A DNA stretch of 64,000 bases from contig NZ_LYCK01000012.1 in the NCBI RefSeq assembly GCF_001679045.1, forward strand, positions 398,549 through 462,548, in the 5' to 3' direction. This DNA comes from Haemophilus haemolyticus (lineage in GTDB: Bacteria; Pseudomonadota; Gammaproteobacteria; Enterobacterales; Pasteurellaceae). Below, in pieces: positions 49,283-58,124 of the stretch (its first letter is position 1; every line of letters begins with the position of its first letter). The notes under the pieces are model-generated. The model was not told the DNA's origin and searched no databases. It was given only the letters and a program-made list of their open reading frames with translations. The translations under genes were made by a program, and so were the position numbers.

Positions 49283-49744
49283 TTACAATCGAGTAATTTC
49301 TCCTAAATCACCCCCATCCTTCAAAAATCCATAGAAAAATTCTACCGCACTTTTTACAGCGTCACTCATTGGAAAACCAAAGGAAACAAGATCGGGCTGG
49401 ATACCAATAAAAACAACCTCAGGAATATCTTCTTCTAATTGCTCGATTAAAAAATTAAGTGGCAAATTATGCGTGCTGACGAAGAACATTTCTGCAATAA
49501 GTTCTTTGTCGATAATACGAATTTTACCAACGGGCAATTCCATTTCTGTTGCATCAAAGATAATTAAACGCTTTGGTTTCATGGCACGGATCTGATGCAC
49601 AAGATTTTCTGGTGCAGAACCACCATCAAGTGCGATCCAATTTGGCAACGGATTTTCACTACAAAGCTGAGCAAGATAAGGGCCTGCGCCGTCATCGCCC
49701 ATCATTGTGTTACCAACCGTTAGGATTACATTTTCATTCATCAC
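49283..49744 (-). CDS. hycI: Hydrogenase maturation endopeptidase HycI
   Basis: Nickel-dependent check-point protease that removes the C-terminal peptide of the hydrogenase large subunit after metal insertion. The 153-residue protein has TVGNTMMGDDGAGPYLAQL (first metal Asp), IIFDATEMELPVGKI (second Asp) and VSTHNLPLNFLI (His). Its substrate here should be HyfG, whose last 32 residues match the E. coli HycE tail. Two adjacent ATGs (49744 or 49741) are possible starts. It overlaps hyfJ by 11 bp. Confidence 0.93.
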   Translation of the reverse strand: MMNENVILTVGNTMMGDDGAGPYLAQLCSENPLPNWIALDGGSAPENLVHQIRAMKPKRLIIFDATEMELPVGKIRIIDKELIAEMFFVSTHNLPLNFLIEQLEEDIPEVVFIGIQPDLVSFGFPMSDAVKSAVEFFYGFLKDGGDLGEITRL

Positions 49745-50141
49745 GACGTTTCACCATAATATACATCACAGGTTCACGCTGGATGGAAGCAAGCGTGTCC
49801 ATTAAAATATCGACCCATTTTTGATGTTCAGGCGAAAAATTGGATCTATTTTCATCAAGTGCCTTAGCCAATAAATTCACATGACTCGAATCAATCACAA
49901 TTTCGCCAAATTTCATTAAGCCCGCAAACTTACGTTTTGCATCTCCTTCAGGGAAGGTATCTACAAAACGTTGGTAATCGGCATAATCACAAATCAGCAA
50001 TTTTTTAAAGCAATCAATCACGCCAACATGGTGACCAATCGCAAGGGAATAATACATTACTTGCTTGGCTTGCTCTGGCACTTGCTCATCGTTTTCAACA
50101 AAACGCTCATTGAGTAAATAGAAAAAAACTTGGGTTGTCAT
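49734..50141 (-). CDS. hyfJ: Formate hydrogenlyase maturation protein HycH/HyfJ
   Basis: Cytosolic accessory protein of 135 residues (E. coli HycH 136) needed for large-subunit maturation. Family traits are VMYYSLAIGHHVGVIDCFK, KFGEIVIDSSHV and a C terminus ending in a basic pair before the hycI overlap. It is separated from hyfI by 255 bp, far more than any other gap in the operon, because of a palindromic insertion. Confidence 0.88.
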   Translation of the reverse strand: MTTQVFFYLLNERFVENDEQVPEQAKQVMYYSLAIGHHVGVIDCFKKLLICDYADYQRFVDTFPEGDAKRKFAGLMKFGEIVIDSSHVNLLAKALDENRSNFSPEHQKWVDILMDTLASIQREPVMYIMVKRRDE

Positions 50142-50187
50142 GGTACGTCCTATAAAACTTGTAAAGTAATTTCTTCGCTAATCAATA

Positions 50188-50355
50188 CTGCCAAATCTCC
50201 CCTTACCCCTCTTTGCTAAAGAGGGGGATTTTTCTTTAGCAAAACAGTATCTTCTCTCTCATTTTAATTTTCTGTTGTTAATGTAAAAAGCTAGATTGAA
50301 ATCGACCGCTCCTATTCCCCTCTTTAGCAAAGAGGGGTAAGGGGAGATTTGGCAG
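50188..50355. repeat. 168-bp inverted-repeat element (MITE/REPIN-like) inside the hyf operon
   Basis: Perfect 39-bp inverted repeats (50188-50226 and 50317-50355) flank a 90-bp AT-rich centre with no gene. Each arm ends inward in its own hairpin (CCCCTCTTT...AAAGAGGGG), so the DNA or RNA can fold as two small hairpins or one very long one. No obvious target-site duplication is seen. Confidence 0.85.
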
Positions 50356-50396
50356 AAATCAAAACGGAGCTATTAGTTTATTTAGCAATCATTAGA

Positions 50397-51173
50397 CTAT
50401 CCCGAAAACGGCATACTAATTGCATGTAATCGGTTTACGATTTCACTCAAACGAGGATCCGCTTCACGTTCCAAAAATTCGCCAAGACGAACACCAAATG
50501 GAACCTGATCTTTTTCAGACATCATACTCATAAATTGATTAGCAATGTCTCCACCTTGTCGATAACCTGCCAAACGACGCGCTTCACGTTCTAATTCCAC
50601 GCGTAAATCTAATGGAATATTTGGGAAACGTAATTTAGCCTCAGCATTAGGATCGGCAACTTCTTGTTTACCTTTTAGTTTTTGATCAAGTAAACCAAGT
50701 GCCATTGCAAAACCATAAATAGTCGCCGCTGGAGTTGGAGGACAACCGGGAATATACACATCAATTGGTACAATTTGATCGCTACCGCCCCACACGCAAT
50801 ATAAGTCATGGAAAATACCGCCACCACAACCGCACGCCCCATAAGAAATACAGATTTTTGGATCGGGTGCAGCTTGATAAGCACGCATTGCCGGTGTACG
50901 CATTGCACGAGTTACCGCACCAGTAAATAATAAAATATCCGCATGGCGAGGTGATGCAACAACCTTAATCCCAAAACGTTCTGCGTCAAAGGTTGGTGTA
51001 ATGGTACTAAAAATTTCAATTTCACAACCATTACAACCGCCACAGTCAACACGGTAAACATAAGCGGAACGTTGAATATTTTTCAACAAAGTTTGTTTCA
51101 TTTTCGCAATGTTTTCATCCACACTAAATGGCGTTGAAATACCATTCACGGGCATTGGGATTTGTGTGTTCAT
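50397..51173 (-). CDS. hyfI: Hydrogenase-4 small subunit HyfI (NuoB/HycG-like)
   Basis: Iron-sulfur subunit that accepts electrons at the NiFe site partner position. The 258-residue protein matches E. coli HyfI closely, with [28 protein letters not shown] and [21 protein letters not shown], which supply the ligands of one 4Fe-4S cluster. The start codon overlaps the hyfH stop by 4 bp. Confidence 0.96.
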   Translation of the reverse strand: MNTQIPMPVNGISTPFSVDENIAKMKQTLLKNIQRSAYVYRVDCGGCNGCEIEIFSTITPTFDAERFGIKVVASPRHADILLFTGAVTRAMRTPAMRAYQAAPDPKICISYGACGCGGGIFHDLYCVWGGSDQIVPIDVYIPGCPPTPAATIYGFAMALGLLDQKLKGKQEVADPNAEAKLRFPNIPLDLRVELEREARRLAGYRQGGDIANQFMSMMSEKDQVPFGVRLGEFLEREADPRLSEIVNRLHAISMPFSG

Positions 51174-51745
51174 CTTGCAATCTCCCTAACGTGATCAAAT
51201 AACGCCAATTTCACGCGCATATTGGATTCCATATCGGCGGTTTTTTCCAAACTGTTTTGGCGTTTACAGGTTGGGCAAGTATTGAGCACCGCTAATTTAT
51301 GTTTTACCAGTTCATCGTTATCCAACGTTTGTTTGAATAAATCCACGGCATAATTGAGTTCTTTATGAGAAACAAAAGGCTGACCACATTGATGACAAAT
51401 CGTTGTAGTGAAGGTTGTTTCTTGATAAAGATCCTGTTTATTGCTGACTGATAATTCAAAATCTTGGCTTAAACGAATCGCTTTTGTTGGGCAAACTTCT
51501 TCACAACGGCCACAGAAAATGCAGCGGCCTAAAAATAATGACCAAGTACGTTCGCCTGTTTCTGGATCAGTACGCATGGTAAGCGCATTAGCTGGACATG
51601 CCATTGTACAGGCTGCACAAACAATACATTGATCAGAATTCAGTTCTGGTTTACCACGGAAATCAGGATCAACTTCATAGGGTTTAAACGGATATTTAGT
51701 GGTAACATCCCCCGCATTTAATACGGTTTTAAGTAATTTAAACAT
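51170..51745 (-). CDS. hyfH: Hydrogenase-4 ferredoxin subunit HyfH (HycF/NuoI-like)
   Basis: Two-cluster ferredoxin linking the electron input to HyfI. The 191-residue protein has [16 protein letters not shown] and [16 protein letters not shown]. Two further CxxC pairs lie in the C-terminal half (CHQCG and CPTCK), which look like a small zinc or rubredoxin-like site. It lies 10 bp after hyfG. Confidence 0.95.
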   Translation of the reverse strand: MFKLLKTVLNAGDVTTKYPFKPYEVDPDFRGKPELNSDQCIVCAACTMACPANALTMRTDPETGERTWSLFLGRCIFCGRCEEVCPTKAIRLSQDFELSVSNKQDLYQETTFTTTICHQCGQPFVSHKELNYAVDLFKQTLDNDELVKHKLAVLNTCPTCKRQNSLEKTADMESNMRVKLALFDHVREIAR

Positions 51746-51755
51746 TGTGCGCCCC

Positions 51756-53486
51756 CTATTTTAATGGTGAATTTTTACGTTCAATGCCGTAGCGTTCGAT
51801 TTCTTTGTAAGAAACCGTTTGTGCTTTGCGTTTACGTACATCCACCACTGTCACACGGTCAGTACAAGAATAGCAAGGGTCAAGGCTACCAATGATAAGT
51901 GGCGCATCTGATACCGTATTGCCACGCAACATATAACGTAAAGTTGGCCAGTTTGCATAAGTCGCTGCACGACAACGCCAGCGATATAATTTTTGGTTAT
52001 CGCCAAGCATTGACCAGTGAATATCTTCACCACGCGGCGCTTCCGTGATACCTAAAGCAAAACGTCCAGGGGTGTAATTGAAACCTTCAGTGATAATCGC
52101 ACCAGTTGGCAAGTTATCCACCATATAATCAATGATATTCATGGATTCAAACACTTCATTTACCCGCACTTTCACACGAGAAATGACATCACAACCGTCT
52201 TCAGTGAAAACATTGAATGGCACATCGCCATAGCCTGAGAATGGGTGAACTTTACGCACATCACGGGCAAAACCAGAGGCACGAATTAATGGTCCAACAG
52301 GACTGAAATCACGTGCTACTTGGCGTTCTAATTTACCTACGCCCACAGTACGTTGTTCCATATTTGGCGTATTGAGTAAAATATCCACCAATGTTTTAAT
52401 TTCTTCACGCATTTCTGCAATAAGCTTAATACATTGTTCACGTTGGTGTTTCAACATATCACGACGCACGCCACCGATTAAGTTGATACCATAGGTTTTA
52501 CGTGCACCAGTAAGCACTTCTGCAAGAGTCATCGATTTTTCACGAACACGGAAGAACTGCATAAAGCCTGTATCAAAACCGGTAAAGTGGCTAGATAAAC
52601 CTAAGTTCAATAAATGACTGTGCAAGCGTTCAACTTCCAACAAAATTGCACGAATCCATTGTGCACGTTCAGGAATTTGAATACCTAACGCATTTTCGAC
52701 TGAGTTAGCATAAGCAACGCTATGGGTAAAACCACAGATACCGCACACACGGTCAGCCAAGAAATTGACTTGATCGTAATCCATTCGGGTTTCTGCCAAT
52801 TTTTCCATACCACGGTGTACATAGAATAAACGGTAGTCTGCATCAATAATATCTTCCCCATCGACAAACAAACGGAAGTGTCCCGGTTCATCTGATGTAA
52901 TGTGGAGAGGACCAATAGGAACGATACGCGCCTCACCTTTTTCGTTAATGAACTCATAGGTTTCCGTTGCCGTAGTTGGATCTGGACGCAAACGGTAATC
53001 CATCGAATCTTTACGTAATGGGTAAAGATCATCTGGCCAGTCATCTGGTAACACTAAACGACGTTGATCGGGAAGACCGACGGCTTTTAAACCGTACATA
53101 TCAAATAATTCACGTTCGCCCCACACCGCTGCTTTGACTTTCGGTGTTACGGAAGGAAATTCGAGTGTGACTGGATCTACGAGTGCTTTAATCGTCACAA
53201 AAGTCTTGACGACACCTTCCATAGAAAGCACGTAATAAACAGCATAATGACCATGAATTGAGCGTTCATCGTTACCAAAAACTAATGGCAACCAGCCTTC
53301 ATGTTGATAGTAAAGATATTCCACCACATCAGGTAACATATTAGTTTTCACCGTTAAAGTTACTTGATTCGATGTAGACCACTCCTCATCTAAAATGGTA
53401 TTCGGAAATTTTGCATTAACGGCTTCAATATAATTTTTGCCGAGCATTTTTACCGGATCGACCGATGTATTTTTAGTTAATTCCAT
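51756..53486 (-). CDS. hyfG: Hydrogenase-4 large subunit HyfG (NuoC-NuoD/HycE-like)
   Basis: Catalytic NiFe subunit of 576 residues, a fusion of NuoC-like (about 1-170) and NuoD-like domains. The metal ligands are in RVCGICGFTHSVAYANSVE and near the C terminus in SLDPCYSCTDR. By comparison with HycE, HycI should cut after that Arg (about residue 544) and release a 32-residue tail ending ERKNSPLK. The tail is present, so the gene encodes the uncleaved precursor. All four active-site cysteines are intact, so the enzyme is likely active. Confidence 0.97.
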   Translation of the reverse strand: MELTKNTSVDPVKMLGKNYIEAVNAKFPNTILDEEWSTSNQVTLTVKTNMLPDVVEYLYYQHEGWLPLVFGNDERSIHGHYAVYYVLSMEGVVKTFVTIKALVDPVTLEFPSVTPKVKAAVWGERELFDMYGLKAVGLPDQRRLVLPDDWPDDLYPLRKDSMDYRLRPDPTTATETYEFINEKGEARIVPIGPLHITSDEPGHFRLFVDGEDIIDADYRLFYVHRGMEKLAETRMDYDQVNFLADRVCGICGFTHSVAYANSVENALGIQIPERAQWIRAILLEVERLHSHLLNLGLSSHFTGFDTGFMQFFRVREKSMTLAEVLTGARKTYGINLIGGVRRDMLKHQREQCIKLIAEMREEIKTLVDILLNTPNMEQRTVGVGKLERQVARDFSPVGPLIRASGFARDVRKVHPFSGYGDVPFNVFTEDGCDVISRVKVRVNEVFESMNIIDYMVDNLPTGAIITEGFNYTPGRFALGITEAPRGEDIHWSMLGDNQKLYRWRCRAATYANWPTLRYMLRGNTVSDAPLIIGSLDPCYSCTDRVTVVDVRKRKAQTVSYKEIERYGIERKNSPLK

Positions 53487-53505
53487 TTTTTCCCCCAGTT
53501 GTCGA

Positions 53506-55044
53506 TCATTTCGCTAAACTTTGCCAAGGTAAAACTAGCATATCGCCAAAGGACACATGTTCAGATCCAAGCACAATTCCTACCGCACTTTTTAGTAACT
53601 GCAAGATTGGCTCTGCAATATGGATACCCATTACAAACATTAACAACAATAGTATGGCCATTGCCGCCAAAGAGACTTTACTGACTTCGCCTGCTTCCAC
53701 ATTATCAGGTTGTTTGCCAAGCACTGTTTTTAATAGCATTAAGGCAAGTCCTGCAAGCACGATGGTAAGTAAAATTAAGCATAAAATAACTAACCAAGTT
53801 TTACCTGCTGTAATCCCTGCGACCACAACACTAAATTCACTCACAAATACGTTAAATGGAGGGATACCACCTAATGCCAACGCACCACCAGCGAAAAGCA
53901 CCGCACTCACTGGTGCAACACGCCATAATCCACGCACTTGATTCATATCGCGAGTTTTATATTTCAATAGAATATTACCCGATGCACAGAATAATAAAGT
54001 TTTCGCAAGGCTGTGGTTGATGGTGTGAAGTAAACCTGCAAATACCCCAATTGGGCCACCAAGACCGAAAGCAAAGCTGATCAAGCCCATATTTTCGATA
54101 CTTGAGTAAGCAAGCATACGTTTAATATCAAATTGCACGATGATAAATAACGCCGCCACAAGCACTGAAAGTAAACCAAAGATCAACATTAAAGTTTGTG
54201 GAAATTCTGCGCCAACTGCTTTTGAAACTAATGTGTAGTAACGCAATACCACAAGCATTGCACAGTTTAATAACACCGCTGATAAAATTGCACTCACTGG
54301 GCTTGGTGCTTCACTGTGTGCGTCTGATAACCAAGTATGCATTGGAAATAGACCGCACTTCGTGCCGAAACCAATCAATACGAAAGCGAATGCGATATAC
54401 ATCAACATTGGGTTTAAACCTGTAGCTTGTTGATTCACGGCTGACCAGAAAATCGCTTGGCTTGGATCAGCAAGCACGCCATTTGCATTCGCAAAGGTTA
54501 AAAGTGTGCCGTATAAACCAAAAGCGACGCCCACAGAACAGATGATGATGTATTTCCACGCAGCTTCAAGAGATGTTTTTTGTTTGTAAGTACCGACCAA
54601 AAACGCAGAGCTTAATGTTGTTGCTTCAATTGCAACCCACATTAAAATTAAGTTATTGGTGATAACTGACACAATCATCGTAAAGAAGAATAAGTGTAAG
54701 AAACCGTGATAATGTGAATAGGTTTTAAAATCAATATGCCCTTCTTCCAATTCTGTGTTCATATAACCGATGGAATACACACCAGCAAGTGAACCCACGA
54801 CAGCAATTAAGCCTAAGAAAATGGCAGAAAGACTATCAACATACACCCAGTTGTTAAATGCACTGATACTGCCTTTTTCCAACACGCCAGAAATGACTTG
54901 TACGGAAAAGAACAACATCAAAATTAACCCGGTAATATGGAATGCAGTACAAACTGTCCGATTTTTTGTTCCGCGTAGTGCAAAGCTTTCAAAAGCGATG
55001 ACTAAAGGTGCGACTAATAACGCAATTATCCATTGTTCATACAT
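53506..55044 (-). CDS. hyfF: Hydrogenase-4 membrane subunit HyfF (antiporter-like)
   Basis: Proton-pump-like membrane subunit of 512 residues related to NuoN/M/L. About 14 hydrophobic helices; the charged intramembrane motifs are in LMWVAIEATTLSSAFLVG (Glu), LIGFGTKCGLFPMHTWLSDAHSEAPSPVSA (Lys) and DIKRMLAYSSIENMGLI. HyfF together with HyfD distinguishes hydrogenase-4 from the smaller hydrogenase-3. Confidence 0.94.
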   Translation of the reverse strand: MYEQWIIALLVAPLVIAFESFALRGTKNRTVCTAFHITGLILMLFFSVQVISGVLEKGSISAFNNWVYVDSLSAIFLGLIAVVGSLAGVYSIGYMNTELEEGHIDFKTYSHYHGFLHLFFFTMIVSVITNNLILMWVAIEATTLSSAFLVGTYKQKTSLEAAWKYIIICSVGVAFGLYGTLLTFANANGVLADPSQAIFWSAVNQQATGLNPMLMYIAFAFVLIGFGTKCGLFPMHTWLSDAHSEAPSPVSAILSAVLLNCAMLVVLRYYTLVSKAVGAEFPQTLMLIFGLLSVLVAALFIIVQFDIKRMLAYSSIENMGLISFAFGLGGPIGVFAGLLHTINHSLAKTLLFCASGNILLKYKTRDMNQVRGLWRVAPVSAVLFAGGALALGGIPPFNVFVSEFSVVVAGITAGKTWLVILCLILLTIVLAGLALMLLKTVLGKQPDNVEAGEVSKVSLAAMAILLLLMFVMGIHIAEPILQLLKSAVGIVLGSEHVSFGDMLVLPWQSLAK

Positions 55045-55048
55045 AGCG

Positions 55049-55687
55049 TTACCCCTTTAAACTCATAAGTTGTTTGGCATCAACAGTGTTGAAAGTGCGG
55101 TAAATTTTATTCACCAACACCACCATAATGATGACCGCAAAAATCGCATCGGTGGCAATGCCGATTTCAACTAATTCTGGCGCATTGTTGGCAAGTAAAG
55201 CCAACGTTAAATGCGCACCGTTTTCCATTAAACAATAACCGAAAACTTGTTTCACAATATTGCGTTGGCTCACAATACACACTAAACCTAAAAGGAAGTG
55301 ACTAAGTGATACTGACAACGCTGGTTTTAAATGTTCAACTAACGGTAAGTTCACTGGAATGACAACAAAGTAACATAAGCAAACGATGATAGATGTGATC
55401 GGGATCAACCAAGCGACATTCATTCCTGCAGGAGTTTGACTTTCATCAATTTTTCGTAAAGAAAAGATTAAAATTCCTGGCACTAATAATACTTTCGTGA
55501 TGAATGCACTAATGGACCACATATAAAGTTCGTGAGCTTGCATTTCAAATGCCAAATAAACGAATAACACCACCAATACAAGAGACTGTAAGCCATAGCA
55601 CAACGCGGATTTTTTTGCGGTTTTTGCCATAATGACACAAAGCGATGTAATGATGAGCAAACTCGCTAATACATTGATCATTAACAT
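55049..55687 (-). CDS. hyfE: Hydrogenase-4 membrane subunit HyfE (NuoK-like)
   Basis: Small membrane subunit. The ATG at 55687 follows AAGGAGAG and gives 212 residues, matching E. coli HyfE (216). A start further up would overlap hyfD. It has six or so helices with the matching segments SAFITKVLLVPG, KPALSVSLSHFLLGLVCIVSQRNI and APELVEIGIATDAIFAVIIMV. Confidence 0.92.
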   Translation of the reverse strand: MLMINVLASLLIITSLCVIMAKTAKKSALCYGLQSLVLVVLFVYLAFEMQAHELYMWSISAFITKVLLVPGILIFSLRKIDESQTPAGMNVAWLIPITSIIVCLCYFVVIPVNLPLVEHLKPALSVSLSHFLLGLVCIVSQRNIVKQVFGYCLMENGAHLTLALLANNAPELVEIGIATDAIFAVIIMVVLVNKIYRTFNTVDAKQLMSLKG

Positions 55688-55697
55688 AATTCTCTCC

Positions 55698-57143
55698 TTA
55701 ACCCGCAAGGCCTAACCAATAGGCAGCGATAAAGCTAGAACACACAGACATCACCATTAAAATCACTAAAACAAATGTCATAGAGAATGGCAATGGTTGC
55801 GCATTTTGCACGTCTTCAGATGGTTTACCGATAACACATTGACCAAATTTATAAAGCAACCAAACAAATGTTGCAGTAGATTCAATCAACGCAATCACCA
55901 TTAACCAAGTTACCCATGAATATTCTTGTCCAAGGTCGAAACCTGCGGCAAATAATGGGAATTTGCTGAAGAAACCATTAAACGGCGGCACACCAGCAAT
56001 AGCCAATGCGGCAATACCAAATCCAGTACCAACAACAGGCATGGTGCGCATAATCCCTTGTAAACGAGGCATTGAACGTGTGCCAGTGGCATAACTCAAT
56101 GAACCCGCTACCAAGAAGAATAAGCTTTTCGCAAAGGCGTGGTTAAAGATATAAGCAATCGCCGCAACAAAGGCTAATTTAGAACCTAATGCTGCAAGAG
56201 AAAGCCCGATGAAAATGTAAGAAAGTTGAGTAATAGTTGAATACGCAAGTAAGCGTTTTAAATCCGCTTGTGGCAAGTACATTAAGAAACCATAAATCAA
56301 TGTAATCATTGCCATCACAATTCCCACTTCACCCACAATGTGCGGAATTTCACCAGCTGACATCACGGAACGAGCGAAAATATAGACGCCCACTTTTACC
56401 ATTGATGCTGCGTGCAAATACGCACTGACTGGTGTTGGCGCTTCCATCGCATTTGGTAACCAAATTTGCATTGGAAGTTGTGCTGATTTACCCCACGCGG
56501 CAAACATCACGCCAAATAACACAATGGTTTTCGCTTCTGGTGCAAGATGTTCTAACGCGGTGATAGAGAATGTGCCAGATTGGCTAAATAAATAAGCCGC
56601 AGCAAGATATAAACCTAATGAACCTACGTGAGTGATAATCAACGCTTTCATCGCAGCCGCCATTGCTTTTTGGCTTTGATAATAGCTGATTAATGCCCAA
56701 GAACATCCCCCAGTGATTTCAAAGAAAAGCAACTGACCGGCTAAAGTTGATGAATACACCAAGCCTGCCATTGCACCAATGAAAATCAATAAGAAAGCAT
56801 AAAAACGAGGTAATCCGTTATGCGGATGTTCACGGTTTTTATCGGTTAAATAACCACAAGAATATAAGCAAATTAAGAAACCTAAACCCACAACGGCAAA
56901 GGCAATTAATGTACTCACTGCATCTAAGGTCACGCCGAAGATTGCGGTATCACCAAATTTAACTAAATCATAGGTGACAGATTGTGCGCCATTTGCATAC
57001 CACTGCCCCGCCACAGCAAGTGTGCCAAGGGTAGCAAGTGCGGCAAAAATTGTGGCAATTTTTGGAAAAGATTGTTTGTTCAACCCCACAATAAACGCAC
57101 CGACAAATGGCAAAATGATTGTAATTAGTGCTAAACGTTCCAT
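55698..57143 (-). CDS. hyfD: Hydrogenase-4 membrane subunit HyfD (antiporter-like)
   Basis: Second NuoN/M/L-like subunit, 481 residues and about 14 helices. Conserved regions are LLFFEITGGCSWALISYYQ (Glu), AAWGKSAQLPMQIWLPNAMEAPTPVSAYLHAASMVKVG (cited in parts: GKSAQLPMQIWLPNAM, HAASMVKVG) and ADLKRLLAYSTITQLSYI. It has no counterpart in hydrogenase-3 and suggests extra proton translocation. Confidence 0.93.
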   Translation of the reverse strand: MERLALITIILPFVGAFIVGLNKQSFPKIATIFAALATLGTLAVAGQWYANGAQSVTYDLVKFGDTAIFGVTLDAVSTLIAFAVVGLGFLICLYSCGYLTDKNREHPHNGLPRFYAFLLIFIGAMAGLVYSSTLAGQLLFFEITGGCSWALISYYQSQKAMAAAMKALIITHVGSLGLYLAAAYLFSQSGTFSITALEHLAPEAKTIVLFGVMFAAWGKSAQLPMQIWLPNAMEAPTPVSAYLHAASMVKVGVYIFARSVMSAGEIPHIVGEVGIVMAMITLIYGFLMYLPQADLKRLLAYSTITQLSYIFIGLSLAALGSKLAFVAAIAYIFNHAFAKSLFFLVAGSLSYATGTRSMPRLQGIMRTMPVVGTGFGIAALAIAGVPPFNGFFSKFPLFAAGFDLGQEYSWVTWLMVIALIESTATFVWLLYKFGQCVIGKPSEDVQNAQPLPFSMTFVLVILMVMSVCSSFIAAYWLGLAG

Positions 57144-57152
57144 ATTTCCTCC

Positions 57153-58115
57153 TTACAATCCTGTGAAGTAAAACACAAACGCCAACACTGAAATGCCGAA
57201 ACCGACCACAGTTAAACGTCCTGTTAGCATAAAGCGGGTACGTGCCAATGTGTTTTCAAATACACATGCGGCGATAAATACCACGAGCAATTTCACAAAG
57301 AAAGAAACGATGCCTAAAATGACCGCACTTACCGTGAACTCTTGTGCTGCACCGAATGGGAAAAGCACGCTCACAAAGATAGAGGCAACCACCATTGATT
57401 TTAAACTCAAACCGACTTTCAATAAGGCGAAAGAAGGGCCTGAATATTCAGTAAGTGGGCCTTCTTGAAGTTCTTGTTCTGCTTCAGCCAAGTCAAATGG
57501 GATTTTGCCCATTTCGATAAAGATCGCAAAAGCAGCGGCAACTAAGGCAATCACCGTTGCAACGGGATATTGCCAAGGTTGGCTAGAAAGTGCGGTGCTA
57601 ATTACTGCAAAATTCGTAGAACCTGCAATTAAAGCAATCACGATGAATGCCAACATTAAGATTGGTTCAACAAGTACGCCTAATGTCACTTCACGGCTTG
57701 CACCTAAACTTGAGAACGTACTGTTAGAATCCAAACCCGCAATTGAGAAGAAAAAGCGGAACAACGCAAACAAATAAATAACGGTGATTAAATCACTGCC
57801 TGCCCCAAACGGTGAGTGATGAGTAAACATGGGTAAACTCATCGCAACCACCATGACGGTGCTAATTAACACATAAGGCATAACACGAGATACCCAACCC
57901 GCATTATCTGGCCAAATATTTTGACGCGTCATTAATTTAGCAATGTCGCGATAATCTTGTAACAAGCCCGGGCCACGACGAGATTGAATACGAGCCCGAA
58001 TCATCCGTGAAATGCCTGAAAAGAGCGGTGCCAAAGCGAGAAGAATTAACGCTTGCACAATGGCTAAAAGGAACATTCCAGCGGAAGTGGAAATTTCTGA
58101 AGGTAATGAAATCAT
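57153..58115 (-). CDS. hyfC: Hydrogenase-4 membrane subunit HyfC (NuoH-like)
   Basis: NuoH/HycD-like subunit of 320 residues that anchors the soluble arm. Eight or so helices; RIQSRRGPGLLQDYRDIAKLM and FDLAEAEQELQEGPLTEYSGPSFALLKVG (in parts: DLAEAEQELQEGPLTEYSG) are the conserved cytosolic loops facing the electron-transfer subunits. It lies 9 bp after hyfB. Confidence 0.95.
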   Translation of the reverse strand: MISLPSEISTSAGMFLLAIVQALILLALAPLFSGISRMIRARIQSRRGPGLLQDYRDIAKLMTRQNIWPDNAGWVSRVMPYVLISTVMVVAMSLPMFTHHSPFGAGSDLITVIYLFALFRFFFSIAGLDSNSTFSSLGASREVTLGVLVEPILMLAFIVIALIAGSTNFAVISTALSSQPWQYPVATVIALVAAAFAIFIEMGKIPFDLAEAEQELQEGPLTEYSGPSFALLKVGLSLKSMVVASIFVSVLFPFGAAQEFTVSAVILGIVSFFVKLLVVFIAACVFENTLARTRFMLTGRLTVVGFGISVLAFVFYFTGL

Positions 58116-58124
58116 AATTTCCTC

